Assembly: GCA_948144175.1 (NCBI GenBank)
Contig: CANXME010002549.1
Location: 186,001-250,000 of the forward strand
Reading direction: 5' to 3'
Source of the DNA: Closterium sp. NIES-65
Taxonomy: Eukaryota > Streptophyta > Zygnematophyceae > Desmidiales > Closteriaceae
DNA length: 64,000 nt
A model generated the notes under the pieces. The model had not been told where the DNA came from, made no database searches, and saw only the letters and a program-made list of their open reading frames with translations. The translations under genes and the position numbers were made by a program. Of this stretch, positions 10,573 through 24,013 are shown piece after piece (positions within the stretch are counted from its first letter, which is position 1; every line of letters starts with the position of its first letter).

Positions 10573-12846
10573 TCAATTGAAAGGGCAAACATCCATTCCC
10601 TTGGCAGTGAGAGGCCTAGCTAGGCACCTCTCAGTCCATGCGTGCACCCTTGGAAACTCCTCTAGTCTTAGCTGCTCCTCGCCGTTATAATATTTCTGTA
10701 CCGAGTGGACGGGGTGGGTTTGAGGGGGGGAGGAGAGGGAGGGGGGGAATTGGGGGGGGGGGGGGTGGGGGAGGGGTAGGAAGAGGAGAGGGGTGGGGGG
10801 GAGAGAAGGGGGGGGGGGAGTGGGGGAGGACAGGTGGTTTCAACAAATAATGAGGTAAGTGTCAAAAGGGTAGGGGGAAACGATATAGCGAGCAAGGGGA
10901 CAGCCAAGTTGCGAGGAGGAGGGAAGTGGCAAGGGGGGGGACATGGGGGGAGGGAATGTGTAAAACCAAAGAACATAACCGCTGAAATTAGCACCAAGGT
11001 CACAGAAAGCACACCTTGAGGCATATGACCCAGGGGAAGATGGCAATAACAGTGATGGTACACGCGGCATCAATAATGAACTCCCTTCCCTGCAGCCAAC
11101 CACTTCTTCAGAGGCAACCTGTAGTAGCAAAATCAAATCAAACTTGCCACTCACCTTGAGGCAGATGACCCAGGGGAATGTGGCCATGTCAGCGATGGTG
11201 TAGCCAGCATCGATGAGGAAATCCCTCCCTTCCAGCCGCTTCTCCAGCACCCCCAGCAGCCGCCGCGCCTCGTTGGTGTAGCGCTCGGTGGGGTACGGGT
11301 GGTCGCACTTGTCGCGCGCGTACTTGAAGAAATGGCCGAACTGTTGGGAACAATGAACACAAGGAGGCAGTTAGGAAAACAGGGGGGTATGTCTTCCAGC
11401 GCACTCAACCCACAGCTGGGTAGGGAATGGGTGGTCGCACTTTTCCTGGTCAAAGACATGTTAGCATCAGATTTATCACCCAGTCAAACATGGGTGGCAT
11501 CAGATGTCTCACCTGGCCGAACATGGGTTCAACACTGAACACCCCACCTGGCCGAACATGGGTTCAACACTGAACACCACACCTGGCTGAACATGGGTTC
11601 AACACTGAACACCCCACCTGGCCGAACATGGGTTCAACACTGATCACCCCACCTGGCCGAACATGGGTTCAACACTGAACACCCCACCTGGCCATACATG
11701 GAACCCATCCGAATCAAATCACTCGCCTGGCCAAACATGGGACCGACGCCGCCCATTTGGAAGAAGAGCCAGGACATGGTCTCCCATCGCTGCACGGCAT
11801 CCTGCGGCAGAAACTTGCCCGACTTCTCCGCCAAATACAGCAGGATGGCCCCGCTCTCAAATACCTTCAACGGGGTGCCGTCTGCATCACCGATTTACAT
11901 GTTGAAAGAAACAAACAAACCAACAAACAAACAAACAAACAAACAAAAGAGACAGAACCCAGCAGAGGGCGGGAGGATTAACGAAATCTGAGAACGGTAA
12001 CACAATGCTGGGAGCCTGGCTGAAACAAAGAGATCAATTCTCGTAATCAGGTTCGCATGCATATCAAACACTCCCTTGTAACCTGCAACGGCCAGAATTT
12101 ACTGATGCCTGATGATATGGACGTCAGGAGCCTAAAAGATATCATCTAATGCGCGAATTTCACGTTTACCAGGCGCTCCCTTGGGATCCACGATGGCGGG
12201 AATCTTGCTGTTGGGATTGATGGCGATAAACTCCGGTGTGAACTGCTCGTCTTTCAAGATGTTGATTGTGTGCGCATCGTACGGAATCTCCATCTCCTCC
12301 AATGCTATGCTCACCTGGACACGCGGTCAGACAGAGGGAGAGGTCGGGTTGGGGGGGGAGTGCGAGTAACCAAACAATCGGCGAACACTGGCATGAATTG
12401 CTCGCCGTGATGTCCGCCTTTCAAGACGTTGATGGTGTGCGCATCGTACGGTATCTCAATCTCCTCCAACGCGATGCTCACCTGAACGGGCGATTGGAAG
12501 ATAGGGGTGAAGAGAGGGAAAAACAGGGAATACACCCATACACTGGTCCGGCGTGAACAGCTCGTTCTTCAGAATGCTAATAATTTTCGCATCGTACGGA
12601 ATCTCCATCTCCTCCAACGCGAAGGTCCACCTGGACAGGTGGTCAGACGATAAGTCTGAAAAGATTCGGAGACATGCGAAGTATATCCAACGGCTGCAAA
12701 AGGAGCCAGGGAGCAGACCGCCAGCCTGCTTCGGAGACGTCGCAAACATAAGAGGAAGCACCGAGGGAGCAGTAACGGACCTTTTGGCCGTTCGGCGTGG
12801 CCAGGGAGTAGAGCTGAATGCGCGAAGACGACTCGTCCGACGCCAT
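10573..12846 (-). CDS. glutathione S-transferase, Ure2p/nu-class-like (5 exons)
   Basis: Exons, all phase-consistent: 12781-12846 ([22 protein letters not shown]), 12170-12314 ([34 protein letters not shown]), 11727-11881 ([29 protein letters not shown]), 11155-11340 ([35 protein letters not shown]) and 10573-10695 ([18 protein letters not shown], stop). They total 224 residues, the usual family length. The thioredoxin-fold half has the Asn of TPNG typical of nu-class enzymes, the cis-Pro segment SKIPAI and the glutathione-binding ESGAI; the helical half has [10 protein letters not shown] cytosolic glutathione-dependent transferase or disulfide reductase is likely. The third intron has a GC donor (CAG then GCGAGT). 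Introns hold several decayed copies of exon borders. Confidence 0.92.
10705..10830. repeat. G-run tract (C-rich polypyrimidine tract of the last GST intron)
   Basis: The plus strand is almost pure G with scattered A and T. On the coding strand it is a long C/T tract ending at the acceptor of the last GST exon (TACAG at 10696-10700), so it serves as an extreme polypyrimidine tract. The plus strand has many G-runs of four or more. Confidence 0.8.
11015..11099 (-). repeat. decayed copy of the 3' half of GST exon 4 plus donor
   Basis: The coding strand reads [20 protein letters not shown] then VICLK and GTGTGC. This is the exon 4 3' half ([31 protein letters not shown]) with several replacements, located downstream of the true exon inside the last intron. 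Confidence 0.85.
11478..11720 (-). repeat. 35-bp minisatellite of splice-donor copies in GST intron 3
   Basis: Copies of acctggccgaacatgggttc start at 11511, 11546, 11581, 11616, 11651 and 11686 (exact 35-bp period), with a diverged copy near 11478. On the coding strand each reads CCCATGTTCGGCCAG followed by GTGGGG. That is the 3' end of exon 3 (MFGQ) plus a canonical GT donor. The true exon end at 11727 uses a GC donor. Confidence 0.9.
11906..11948. repeat. CAAA tetranucleotide repeat
   Basis: About ten caaa units in GST intron 2. Confidence 0.9.
12388..12481 (-). repeat. decayed copy b of GST exon 2 with acceptor
   Basis: The coding strand has TCAG then GTGAGC and encodes [20 protein letters not shown], after which similarity is lost before any donor. 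The open frame continues without a splice site, so this is a 5'-end copy of exon 2 lying upstream of the true exon. Confidence 0.88.
12543..12630 (-). repeat. decayed copy c of GST exon 2 with acceptor
   Basis: It carries CCAG followed by an exon-2-like sequence with a one-base insertion near the start (GTGGACC against GTGAGC). The conserved [11 protein letters not shown] part is therefore out of frame with exon 1. It is the most upstream and most diverged of the three exon 2 copies. Confidence 0.87.
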
Positions 12847-12885
12847 AACTCCGATTACTCTCGGATGCTCTCTGACTGGATCGAG

Positions 12886-12896
12886 TCGATATAAAC
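12886..12896 (-). promoter_or_regulatory. possible TATA box of the GST gene
   Basis: The minus strand reads GTTTATATC about 45 bases upstream of the GST ATG. Position is plausible for a short 5' leader; no other support. Confidence 0.25.
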
Positions 12897-13517
12897 GCGC
12901 AGGGTTACAGCTGAGACGGGGATTTTACAAATGGAAGCTGTCTCTGACCAGGCTACGCAGATTCTGGAGTGAATCCGACGGGAATGGCTGATAGTCTCTG
13001 CTGTGGACGAAGTTAAAACTGACGTTATCGCCTAGTACAGTTCACCCAAGTTCGTACAGTACAAGCGACTCGACGTCTAAATGGCTTCTAGAAAGGAGTG
13101 ATACGACGACGATGCTTCCATGCACAAGAATTCCCCTCGAAGTTGGATCACCTTCTACCATGCGTTCACCCCAGAAACCAGACTGTATGTTTCCGAACCG
13201 AACCAGAAAAGAGCAGCCTCGTGGCAGATGTCAGAAATGCTAGGGATTTCCATTTGCTGATACTGAGCAAATTTGGCGAAAATCTCCACTTGTTGCGTGC
13301 GGCTTCCCAAGGCAGCTTTGTCGGGCTTTGAGACGGTGAAGCGCGGTCTCGCTGCTATACACTAGTCTACTAAACGTCTTGAACGTGTCAAAAGGTCAAC
13401 AGTTGCTAAACATGGACGGTAATAATGTGGCCATAGCTAAAACTATGTTCTACTCAGCAGAATGAGTTGCAGTGTGTAACATAGAATACGAATAACATTA
13501 TTACAACATGTCTACTA
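12897..13517. other. intergenic, nothing recognised
   Basis: About 620 bases between the GST start and the stop of the F-box/LRR gene, both on the minus strand. No motif, repeat or ORF of note is visible. It should contain the 3' untranslated region of the F-box/LRR gene. Confidence 0.5.
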
Positions 13518-16277
13518 TCACATAACAGGGCAGCTGGACTCGTACATGTTCAAATAAGGCAGGAACGGGGAGGGGGGTGGTGCATTTGAAAACGCGATGC
13601 TCAGCTGCGGAATCGACGCTGATCTCATCCAAGCAGGCATGGATCCATGAGCCTCCCTCAGAGAATCACACTCCTTTATAGTCACCTTCCGCACGCGCTT
13701 CATCTTGCCAAGGAAATCCACTGAGCAGATTGGAAGGTCTTGCAACTCCAGCTCTTGAAGCTTGGCTAGAGACCCAGTGGAATCAGGAAGCGAGCGGAGG
13801 GGGAGAGAGAGGAGGCGGAGGGTGTGGAGCGAGGAGAGGTTGCCAAGATCCCAAGGGAGGGCGCGGAGTGTGGGGCAGTGTGCAATGTGGAGCATACGGA
13901 GGGATGTGAGGGAGGAGAAGGACGGCGGGAGGGTGGAGAGTTTGGTGTGGGAGATGGTGAGGGAGAGGAGGGAGGGGAAGGTGAAGTCTGCAGGGAGGGC
14001 GGTGAGAGGGACGTGGGATATGACGAGGATTCGCAGGCTGGTCAGCTCGCCAAATGAGTCAGGCAGAATCGAGAGCTGCGACAGGCTCATCAGCTTCAGC
14101 TTCTTGAGGTTTTTCAGCTGCCCGATGGATGCGGGCAGAGCACGCAGGTTGGTCAGCCCAGTGAGCAGCAGAGACTGAAGTCGAGACATTGAACCGAGCG
14201 AAGCGGGGAGGCTTGGAACAGGAATCCACTGAAAGTCCATGTCCGAAAGATTCTTTAGCTGCCCGAGAGACTCAGGCACCTGGCGGAGAGATGTGCAGGA
14301 CACACACTCCAGCTGCTTGAGTGCTGACAGGGTTCCCAAGGTTTCGGGCAGGTTGGAGAGGTTCGGCATGCTGAGCAGCACAAGCCAATGGAGCGACGCA
14401 AGCTGCCCAAAGGAAGGAGGCAGCTGTGAGATCCCGGGCAGGCGAAGGGTCAGTGATTGCAGAGTTGAAAGATTTCCAAATGTGCTGGGAAGGGTTTCTA
14501 TCCGCATAAGGTCTAACAGCTCCAGGAACTCGAGAGATTTCAGCTGCCCGAAGCTCTCCGGCAGAGCAAGGACCAAGCTACAGCCAATCATGCGAAGCTT
14601 CTTCAGCTTTTCCAGCTGCCCGAAAGTGTCGGGCAGACCAACCAGCGCCTTGCAGTTCCAGATCTCCAGTGCCTGAAGCGACGAGAGCTGCCCGAAAGAC
14701 GCAGGCAGGTCCTGCAACACTGGGCAATTTACCAGCTGCATGGACCGCATATTCCCCAGCTGCCCGAAATCCTTGGGGAGGCACTTCAACGAATGGCAGT
14801 CCTTGATAATGATGGAATCCAAGCAGAGCAGATTCGCCAAGCTATCCGGGAGAGCCGAGAGCGACAGACATTTTTTTAGCTCAAGCGATCTGAGGCGAGC
14901 TAACGAGCCGATGTTGGTTGGGAGAGTAGCGAGCTTGGAGCAAACGTTAAGGCGGAGGAGAGTGAGCGAGGAGAGGGAGCAGATGGAGGAGGGGAGGGTG
15001 GTGAGGTAGCGGGAGTGCGTGATTTCGAGCGAGGTGAGCCGGGACAAGGGCAGCAGGCTGAGATCGTCTAGTTCGGTCAGCGGGCAGGCTAGTGAAAGAT
15101 CTTGAAGGTCATGGAAGAGGGACCAGGAAAAGGGGATTTCTGCTGCCGCCCACCCCATGTGGAGCACTCGCAGGTCGTGAAACTTGATTGCAATTTCTGG
15201 GATTGGTTGAAGAGTTTCGAACCCGGTCAGGCGGAGCACCAGGAGGTTGGGCAGCTGGGAAAACCCTTTGGGCAGCTGGTTCAGCTTGTTGCATGCAGCG
15301 ACCTCAAAAGTTTCCAGCGAAGCCAGCAAAGAAAGGGATTCGGGCAGCTTCGCAAGGCTCGTGCATTGGTTGAGGATCAGCGTCCGGAGCCGCGGCAGAC
15401 TGCCCAGAGACTCGGGCAGCTCCGAAATAGCCCGGCACTCAGTGATCTTCAGCTCCTCCAGGTCAGCAAGCTGCCCGATTTCTGCGGGCAGCGCTTTCAG
15501 CTTCAGGCACGAGTCCAGATGCAGCGTACGGAGGACGGGCAGGTGGCAGACGGAATCCGGAATTTCAGCCACCATCTCGCTCATAACCCTCAGGTACTGC
15601 AGCTGCGTGACCTGCCCGAGCTCCTCGGGCAGCGGAAAAACATCGTGCCGCGTGAACTTGTGCGCGAGAACGCGCCGCAGCGGCACGAGATGGAGAGCCG
15701 TCAGATGCGGACACGTGGCAAGCGTGGAGGCGATCCCGGGGGAGAGGCAGGGCGCGGGGACCTCGAGCGACGCCAGCTGGCGGAATCTGTGGAGGCCGCA
15801 GGCGAGGCCACCTGGTAGGCTGTGAATCGCTGATTCGGAGAGCGAGAGCGTACGGATGCCGTCATTGGCCGCGTAACGCCAGCGGTGACACGCGCACGCC
15901 GCTGCGAGCCAATCCCGAGGCGAGGTGAGGTGGGTGAAAACGAGCGCGAGACAGTCATCTGGAAGATCGGCGATGGTGGTTGATGAGGAGGAGGGGGAGG
16001 CGGGTGAGGGGGAGGAGGGGGAGAGGAGGTCGGCGGAAAGCGGGGAGGAATGGGATGCGGAGGAGGCAGCGGGGGCGTTGAAGCGGGATGCGCGGAAGGC
16101 GGGGGTGGACGCGGAAGGGGAGGGGGTGGGGCTGGATTCGGAGTCGGAGGGGGACGGGAGGGCGGAGCCGTCGGGAGCGAGGCGGTTGTAGCGAAACGGC
16201 GACGGGTGCTGGGCGGCTGAAGCGGAACCGGGTGGAATAGAGAGAGGGGGAATGAGAAAGAGGGAGGGGAAGGAAGA
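13518..16277 (-). CDS. F-box and leucine-rich-repeat protein (start unresolved)
   Basis: One uninterrupted frame runs from 16277 to the stop at 13518, about 919 codons. After a Ser/Pro-rich stretch it contains an F-box (TIADLPDDCLALVFTHL, then DWLAAACACHRWR, near 15970-15870). From about 15650 on there are roughly 25 plant-type LRRs of about 24 residues with the pattern LPxSxGxLxxLxxLxLxxC. F-box/LRR proteins usually select substrates for SCF ubiquitin ligases; that role is inferred. The frame has no ATG upstream of the F-box. An ATG at 16281 is one base out of frame, so either a 5' exon is missing from the model or there is an indel. The first start-like codon within the LRR part (GTG at 15686) would lose the F-box and is unlikely. 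Confidence 0.85.
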   Translation of the reverse strand, partial: SSFPSLFLIPPLSIPPGSASAAQHPSPFRYNRLAPDGSALPSPSDSESSPTPSPSASTPAFRASRFNAPAASSASHSSPLSADLLSPSSPSPASPSSSSTTIADLPDDCLALVFTHLTSPRDWLAAACACHRWRYAANDGIRTLSLSESAIHSLPGGLACGLHRFRQLASLEVPAPCLSPGIASTLATCPHLTALHLVPLRRVLAHKFTRHDVFPLPEELGQVTQLQYLRVMSEMVAEIPDSVCHLPVLRTLHLDSCLKLKALPAEIGQLADLEELKITECRAISELPESLGSLPRLRTLILNQCTSLAKLPESLSLLASLETFEVAACNKLNQLPKGFSQLPNLLVLRLTGFETLQPIPEIAIKFHDLRVLHMGWAAAEIPFSWSLFHDLQDLSLACPLTELDDLSLLPLSRLTSLEITHSRYLTTLPSSICSLSSLTLLRLNVCSKLATLPTNIGSLARLRSLELKKCLSLSALPDSLANLLCLDSIIIKDCHSLKCLPKDFGQLGNMRSMQLVNCPVLQDLPASFGQLSSLQALEIWNCKALVGLPDTFGQLEKLKKLRMIGCSLVLALPESFGQLKSLEFLELLDLMRIETLPSTFGNLSTLQSLTLRLPGISQLPPSFGQLASLHWLVLLSMPNLSNLPETLGTLSALKQLECVSCTSLRQVPESLGQLKNLSDMDFQWIPVPSLPASLGSMSRLQSLLLTGLTNLRALPASIGQLKNLKKLKLMSLSQLSILPDSFGELTSLRILVISHVPLTALPADFTFPSLLSLTISHTKLSTLPPSFSSLTSLRMLHIAHCPTLRALPWDLGNLSSLHTLRLLSLPLRSLPDSTGSLAKLQELELQDLPICSVDFLGKMKRVRKVTIKECDSLREAHGSMPAWMRSASIPQLSIAFSNAPPPSPFLPYLNMYESSCPVM

Positions 16278-18220
16278 TCAAGAGGGAACGAGAAATAGTT
16301 ATAGCCTACAGTTTAATCAGTGTTAAATAGAAATCGCTTAGCCTTTTCGAAAATGTATAGCGTATCGCACGTTTGAGACATCAATAAGAGCGGAGGACAG
16401 GAGGAAGGGAAGCATTGCAAACACGAAACGGTTCTCAAAGGATTGGGGTCTCGTCCTTATCAGGAAGCGATGATCGTACAGGTCGCGGGAGGGAATAACT
16501 TAGAGGGGGTAACGAAAGATAGGCGAAGTGCGTGGAGTGTGTGTAACGGGGAAGTGTGTTAACGCGGAGTGGGTGTGACAAGAAATGTCGTACCTGGGGA
16601 GTACAGATTGAGGAGGTTAGACGCCGCAACAGATGGCGACGCCACCCAACCCCATCCGTTGGATTGACCCTCGTCAGACTGATCGAACGGCCTCGGGGAC
16701 GACACGTTCAGCGGTGGCACGGACTCCATGCTGACGTGGCGGCGAGAATGCGTGAAGAGAGAAGAACGGACGAGATTCGAGTCAAGGTGACTCTGAGCCG
16801 CGATGCTCCCGCAAGACGCTTCTTTAGGCACGTGAGAAATTATAGCGAGTGCCGACCCACAGGAGATTCTCGAAGATACAAAAGGATATAGAGTCCAGGA
16901 AAGCCGGAATGTCAGGAACGTGCAACAACGAGTAATGCCGGACGCCACATGCAATGTCACGGGCCTGGATCCACGCGAAACGCTTCAGAGACGATTCTTG
17001 TGGCGCTCTCAGTGTGTTTTCTTTCCTTCTTTCAGGCTCCTCAGAAATGCCAGAGGATGAGTTCCTGTGAAGCTCCTGAAACCAGAGAAGACGAAGAAAT
17101 GAGGAAATGTTGAAAGAGAAGGAAAGAAAGTGACTGAAAAATAGCGGACTGAGGCTGGAAATAGTTAGACCGCAATAAATACGTCCGGCTTTGAGCAGAG
17201 CCTGTATTATTGCTCGTTGTACTTTCTTTGCTTACCTGCTTTAGTTAAAATATATTCAAAGCGCTGCTTAGTCGACGTACCAAAGCGGACTTGGACTATC
17301 TATGAAGGGAAGCTGGTGCAGAGAACATGAGAGGTAGTTAACGTGCAACAGAAGAGCATGAATAGCAGTCTTAATGTTCAATGGAACGTCTTGATAGTCA
17401 GAGACGTGAACGGAGAACGAGAGTAGATCTTACGAAACGAAGACTCAGAAATGTACGACGGTGTCACGAGGACAACAGCATACGGAAGTCCACCAAGGGA
17501 GCACAAGCTCTCACATGTGAGAGCACTATCTATCCGGAATTTTTTCCTCAGCAAAATTTGTTTCCCAAGCTGCTCTCATGAGTCACAGCAGCACAAGCTG
17601 CTCTCACCTGAAGAATGAAGGCAGTGCCGCAAGCGACGGAACTGATTTGCTAGTTCTGGAGATTGATTGGTGTTGGGCAGATTTTGCTGCTGCGTGCACC
17701 AATTGCATACTGTAACCACTAAGCGTTTTTCTGGTGTTGTGGTTTGTGCTGGTGTATGGGACGGGTGTTACTTCATAAAGTTGACGAGAGTGACAATGCT
17801 GACGGCTTATGTGTGGCTTAGTGATAATTGAAAAGGCAGCCTGGCAATTTTTAGGCAGATCGGGAAACGCAGAACGTTTTTACCTCCGTCCTCGACCACC
17901 AAAAGCCCAGATGTGGCGCGAAAGCCGTACTGCTGCGACCGTGTTTCACGCAGCCAGATTGAGTGTTTGGGTGACAGATTCATTTATAAAATATCCAGGG
18001 TTTTTAGTTGATCCCGCATTGTTACTGAAACTATACGCCAAAAGCGCAGTATTGTCGCTCCTGTTACTGCCCAGTTTTCGATCACAGCGCAGAGTTAGTG
18101 AGATTTCTACGCAGTGAAGTTTTCATTGGTCAAAATGTAGACGGACCGACAGCTCCGCTTGGATTGACGGCCATCGAACCGTTTGCACCTGATTTTTGGG
18201 CAGACAAAAATATATTACCC
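16278..18220. other. non-coding, no gene recognised
   Basis: About 1.9 kb upstream of the F-box frame. It may hold its 5' exon or promoter. There is an 18-bp perfect palindrome at 17507-17524 (GCTCTCACATGTGAGAGC). ORFs on both strands near 16559-16960 show no family motif. Confidence 0.45.
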
Positions 18221-18235
18221 TCTCAGATGGCATGC

Positions 18236-18388
18236 TGTTTAGGGAGCATCAACCCTAAACACCGGGCGGAAGTGTTTAGGGAGCATCAACCCTAAACATT
18301 GGGCGAAAGTGTTTAGGGTTGATGCCCTTTGCGACGGGTTATATATATATATTATGGCTGCCATCGAGGGAGGCCTCAACCCTAAACA
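18236..18388. repeat. inverted telomere-heptamer repeats
   Basis: TTTAGGG occurs at 18238-18244, 18276-18282 and 18312-18318. CCCTAAA occurs at 18253-18259, 18290-18296 and 18380-18386. The two orientations alternate, separated by agcatcaa-type spacers, with an (AT)n run at 18340-18353. TTTAGGG is the plant-type telomere unit, but here it forms hairpin arms, not an array. Confidence 0.7.
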
Positions 18389-19220
18389 CTATTCGAATGG
18401 GTGTCTAGGATTGATGCTCTCTCAATATGAGCCTGAAAAATATTAAACACCTCTCTGGGTAAAACTGTTTTCTCTTGCACAGTACGCTTGTCGTTTTAGG
18501 AGATTTAGACCAATGAGCGTCGAGCTGCGTAAAAATCGCACAAACTCTGGGCTGCAAACGAAAAACGGGCAATAGCCCTGCCCCAGACGCGATGGAACTG
18601 CGCATTTGGCGTGCAGTTTTGAAAACCGTGCTTTGTCAACTCAAAACCCAAATATCCAACAGATGGGATGCCTCCTCCTTCGTTTCCCACCCCCATCCCC
18701 CACCCATACGTGTGGCAGTTTCTTCACCTGATGTGACGACGAAGTAGAAAATGAGAGCGAGGATATGTTGTAGCAATTTCATGTGTACGGTACAAGTTCT
18801 ATTTGTCAATCTTTTCATGCCGAAAGTGATTTGGATAGAACACCATCACAGGCTAGCTTCACACTGTGATCCAGAGCATTATACCCAGCTAGAACGATCA
18901 GGAGCCAGTTAATGGTGGCAATGCCTTGAACTTGTATGGCGAGCCTGTGCACAAATTTCTTGTCCTTAAACCCCTTCTTCACCAGTACCATTGAGGTTTC
19001 GCTGCCATGTCATCTGCAAGGAGAAGTCCCAATAATAAGATATATGAGTGTGTATGTTCATTAGTACGAGGAAGGGACAGGTTAGGGAAGTGACAGAGCA
19101 GAGGAAGATAGGAGAGAAAGCCAGCATCCTCTCACTATAGAAACTAATTTCACTGCACTTCTCACCCTCCACTAACCACTTCCAGCCTGCAAATTCTCTC
19201 GTCCAATCTCCATGTGTCGA
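18389..19220. other. probable 3' end region of the glycosyltransferase-like gene
   Basis: No clear gene. A coding-strand acceptor CCTTGCAG near 19016-19023, followed by a short frame reading DMAAKPQWYW and a stop, is a candidate terminal exon for the large gene to the right, but this cannot be proved from sequence. Confidence 0.3.
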
Positions 19221-19224
19221 CTCT

Positions 19225-19265
19225 CGTGTCACCAGAGCCACCTACACTGTACGTACGCTTTGCAT
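19225..19265 (-). repeat. decayed copy 3 of the glycosyltransferase-like exon end
   Basis: The coding strand includes GGTGGCTCTGGTGACACGAGA, related to the true exon end (QVALMARD) with several changes. It lies downstream of the true donor. Confidence 0.65.
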
Positions 19266-19338
19266 GCATCACACATTCACCGTGGCCTCACTCACATCCA
19301 CTTCTACTCTCCACACTTCAAACTCTTCTATCCCTCAC

Positions 19339-19383
19339 CAACAGGAGGCGCATCTCGTGCCATGAAAGCCACCTGCGCCGTCC
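19339..19383 (-). repeat. decayed copy 2 of the glycosyltransferase-like exon end plus donor
   Basis: The coding strand reads GGCGCAGGTGGCTTTCATGG, then CCTGTTG followed by GTGAGG. It matches the true exon end (AQVALMARD..PV) and its donor at 19458, about 119 bases downstream of it. Confidence 0.8.
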
Positions 19384-19457
19384 ATTCCTGAACACCCCCC
19401 ACACTCTACAGGAGCCACACACACCCACAGTGCCCACCATTCCTCACACCCACTCAC

Positions 19458-23955
<4,498 letters not shown>

Positions 23956-23974
23956 GGGCCGCTGCTGCTCTTAC

Positions 23975-24013
23975 CATTGGCTGCTGCTCTCACCATGAGC
24001 TGCTATCATTGGC
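23975..24013 (-). promoter_or_regulatory. two CCAAT motifs upstream of the glycosyltransferase-like gene
   Basis: CCAAT on the coding strand at 23976-23980 and 24008-24012, each inside a similar gctg..attgg context, close to the ATG at 23955. They may be promoter elements or a small local duplication. Confidence 0.25.

Noticed and set aside
16559-16960. Minus-strand ORF considered as a first exon of the F-box/LRR gene
   Set aside because: No motif and no splice-site pair that would join it in frame to the F-box could be defended.
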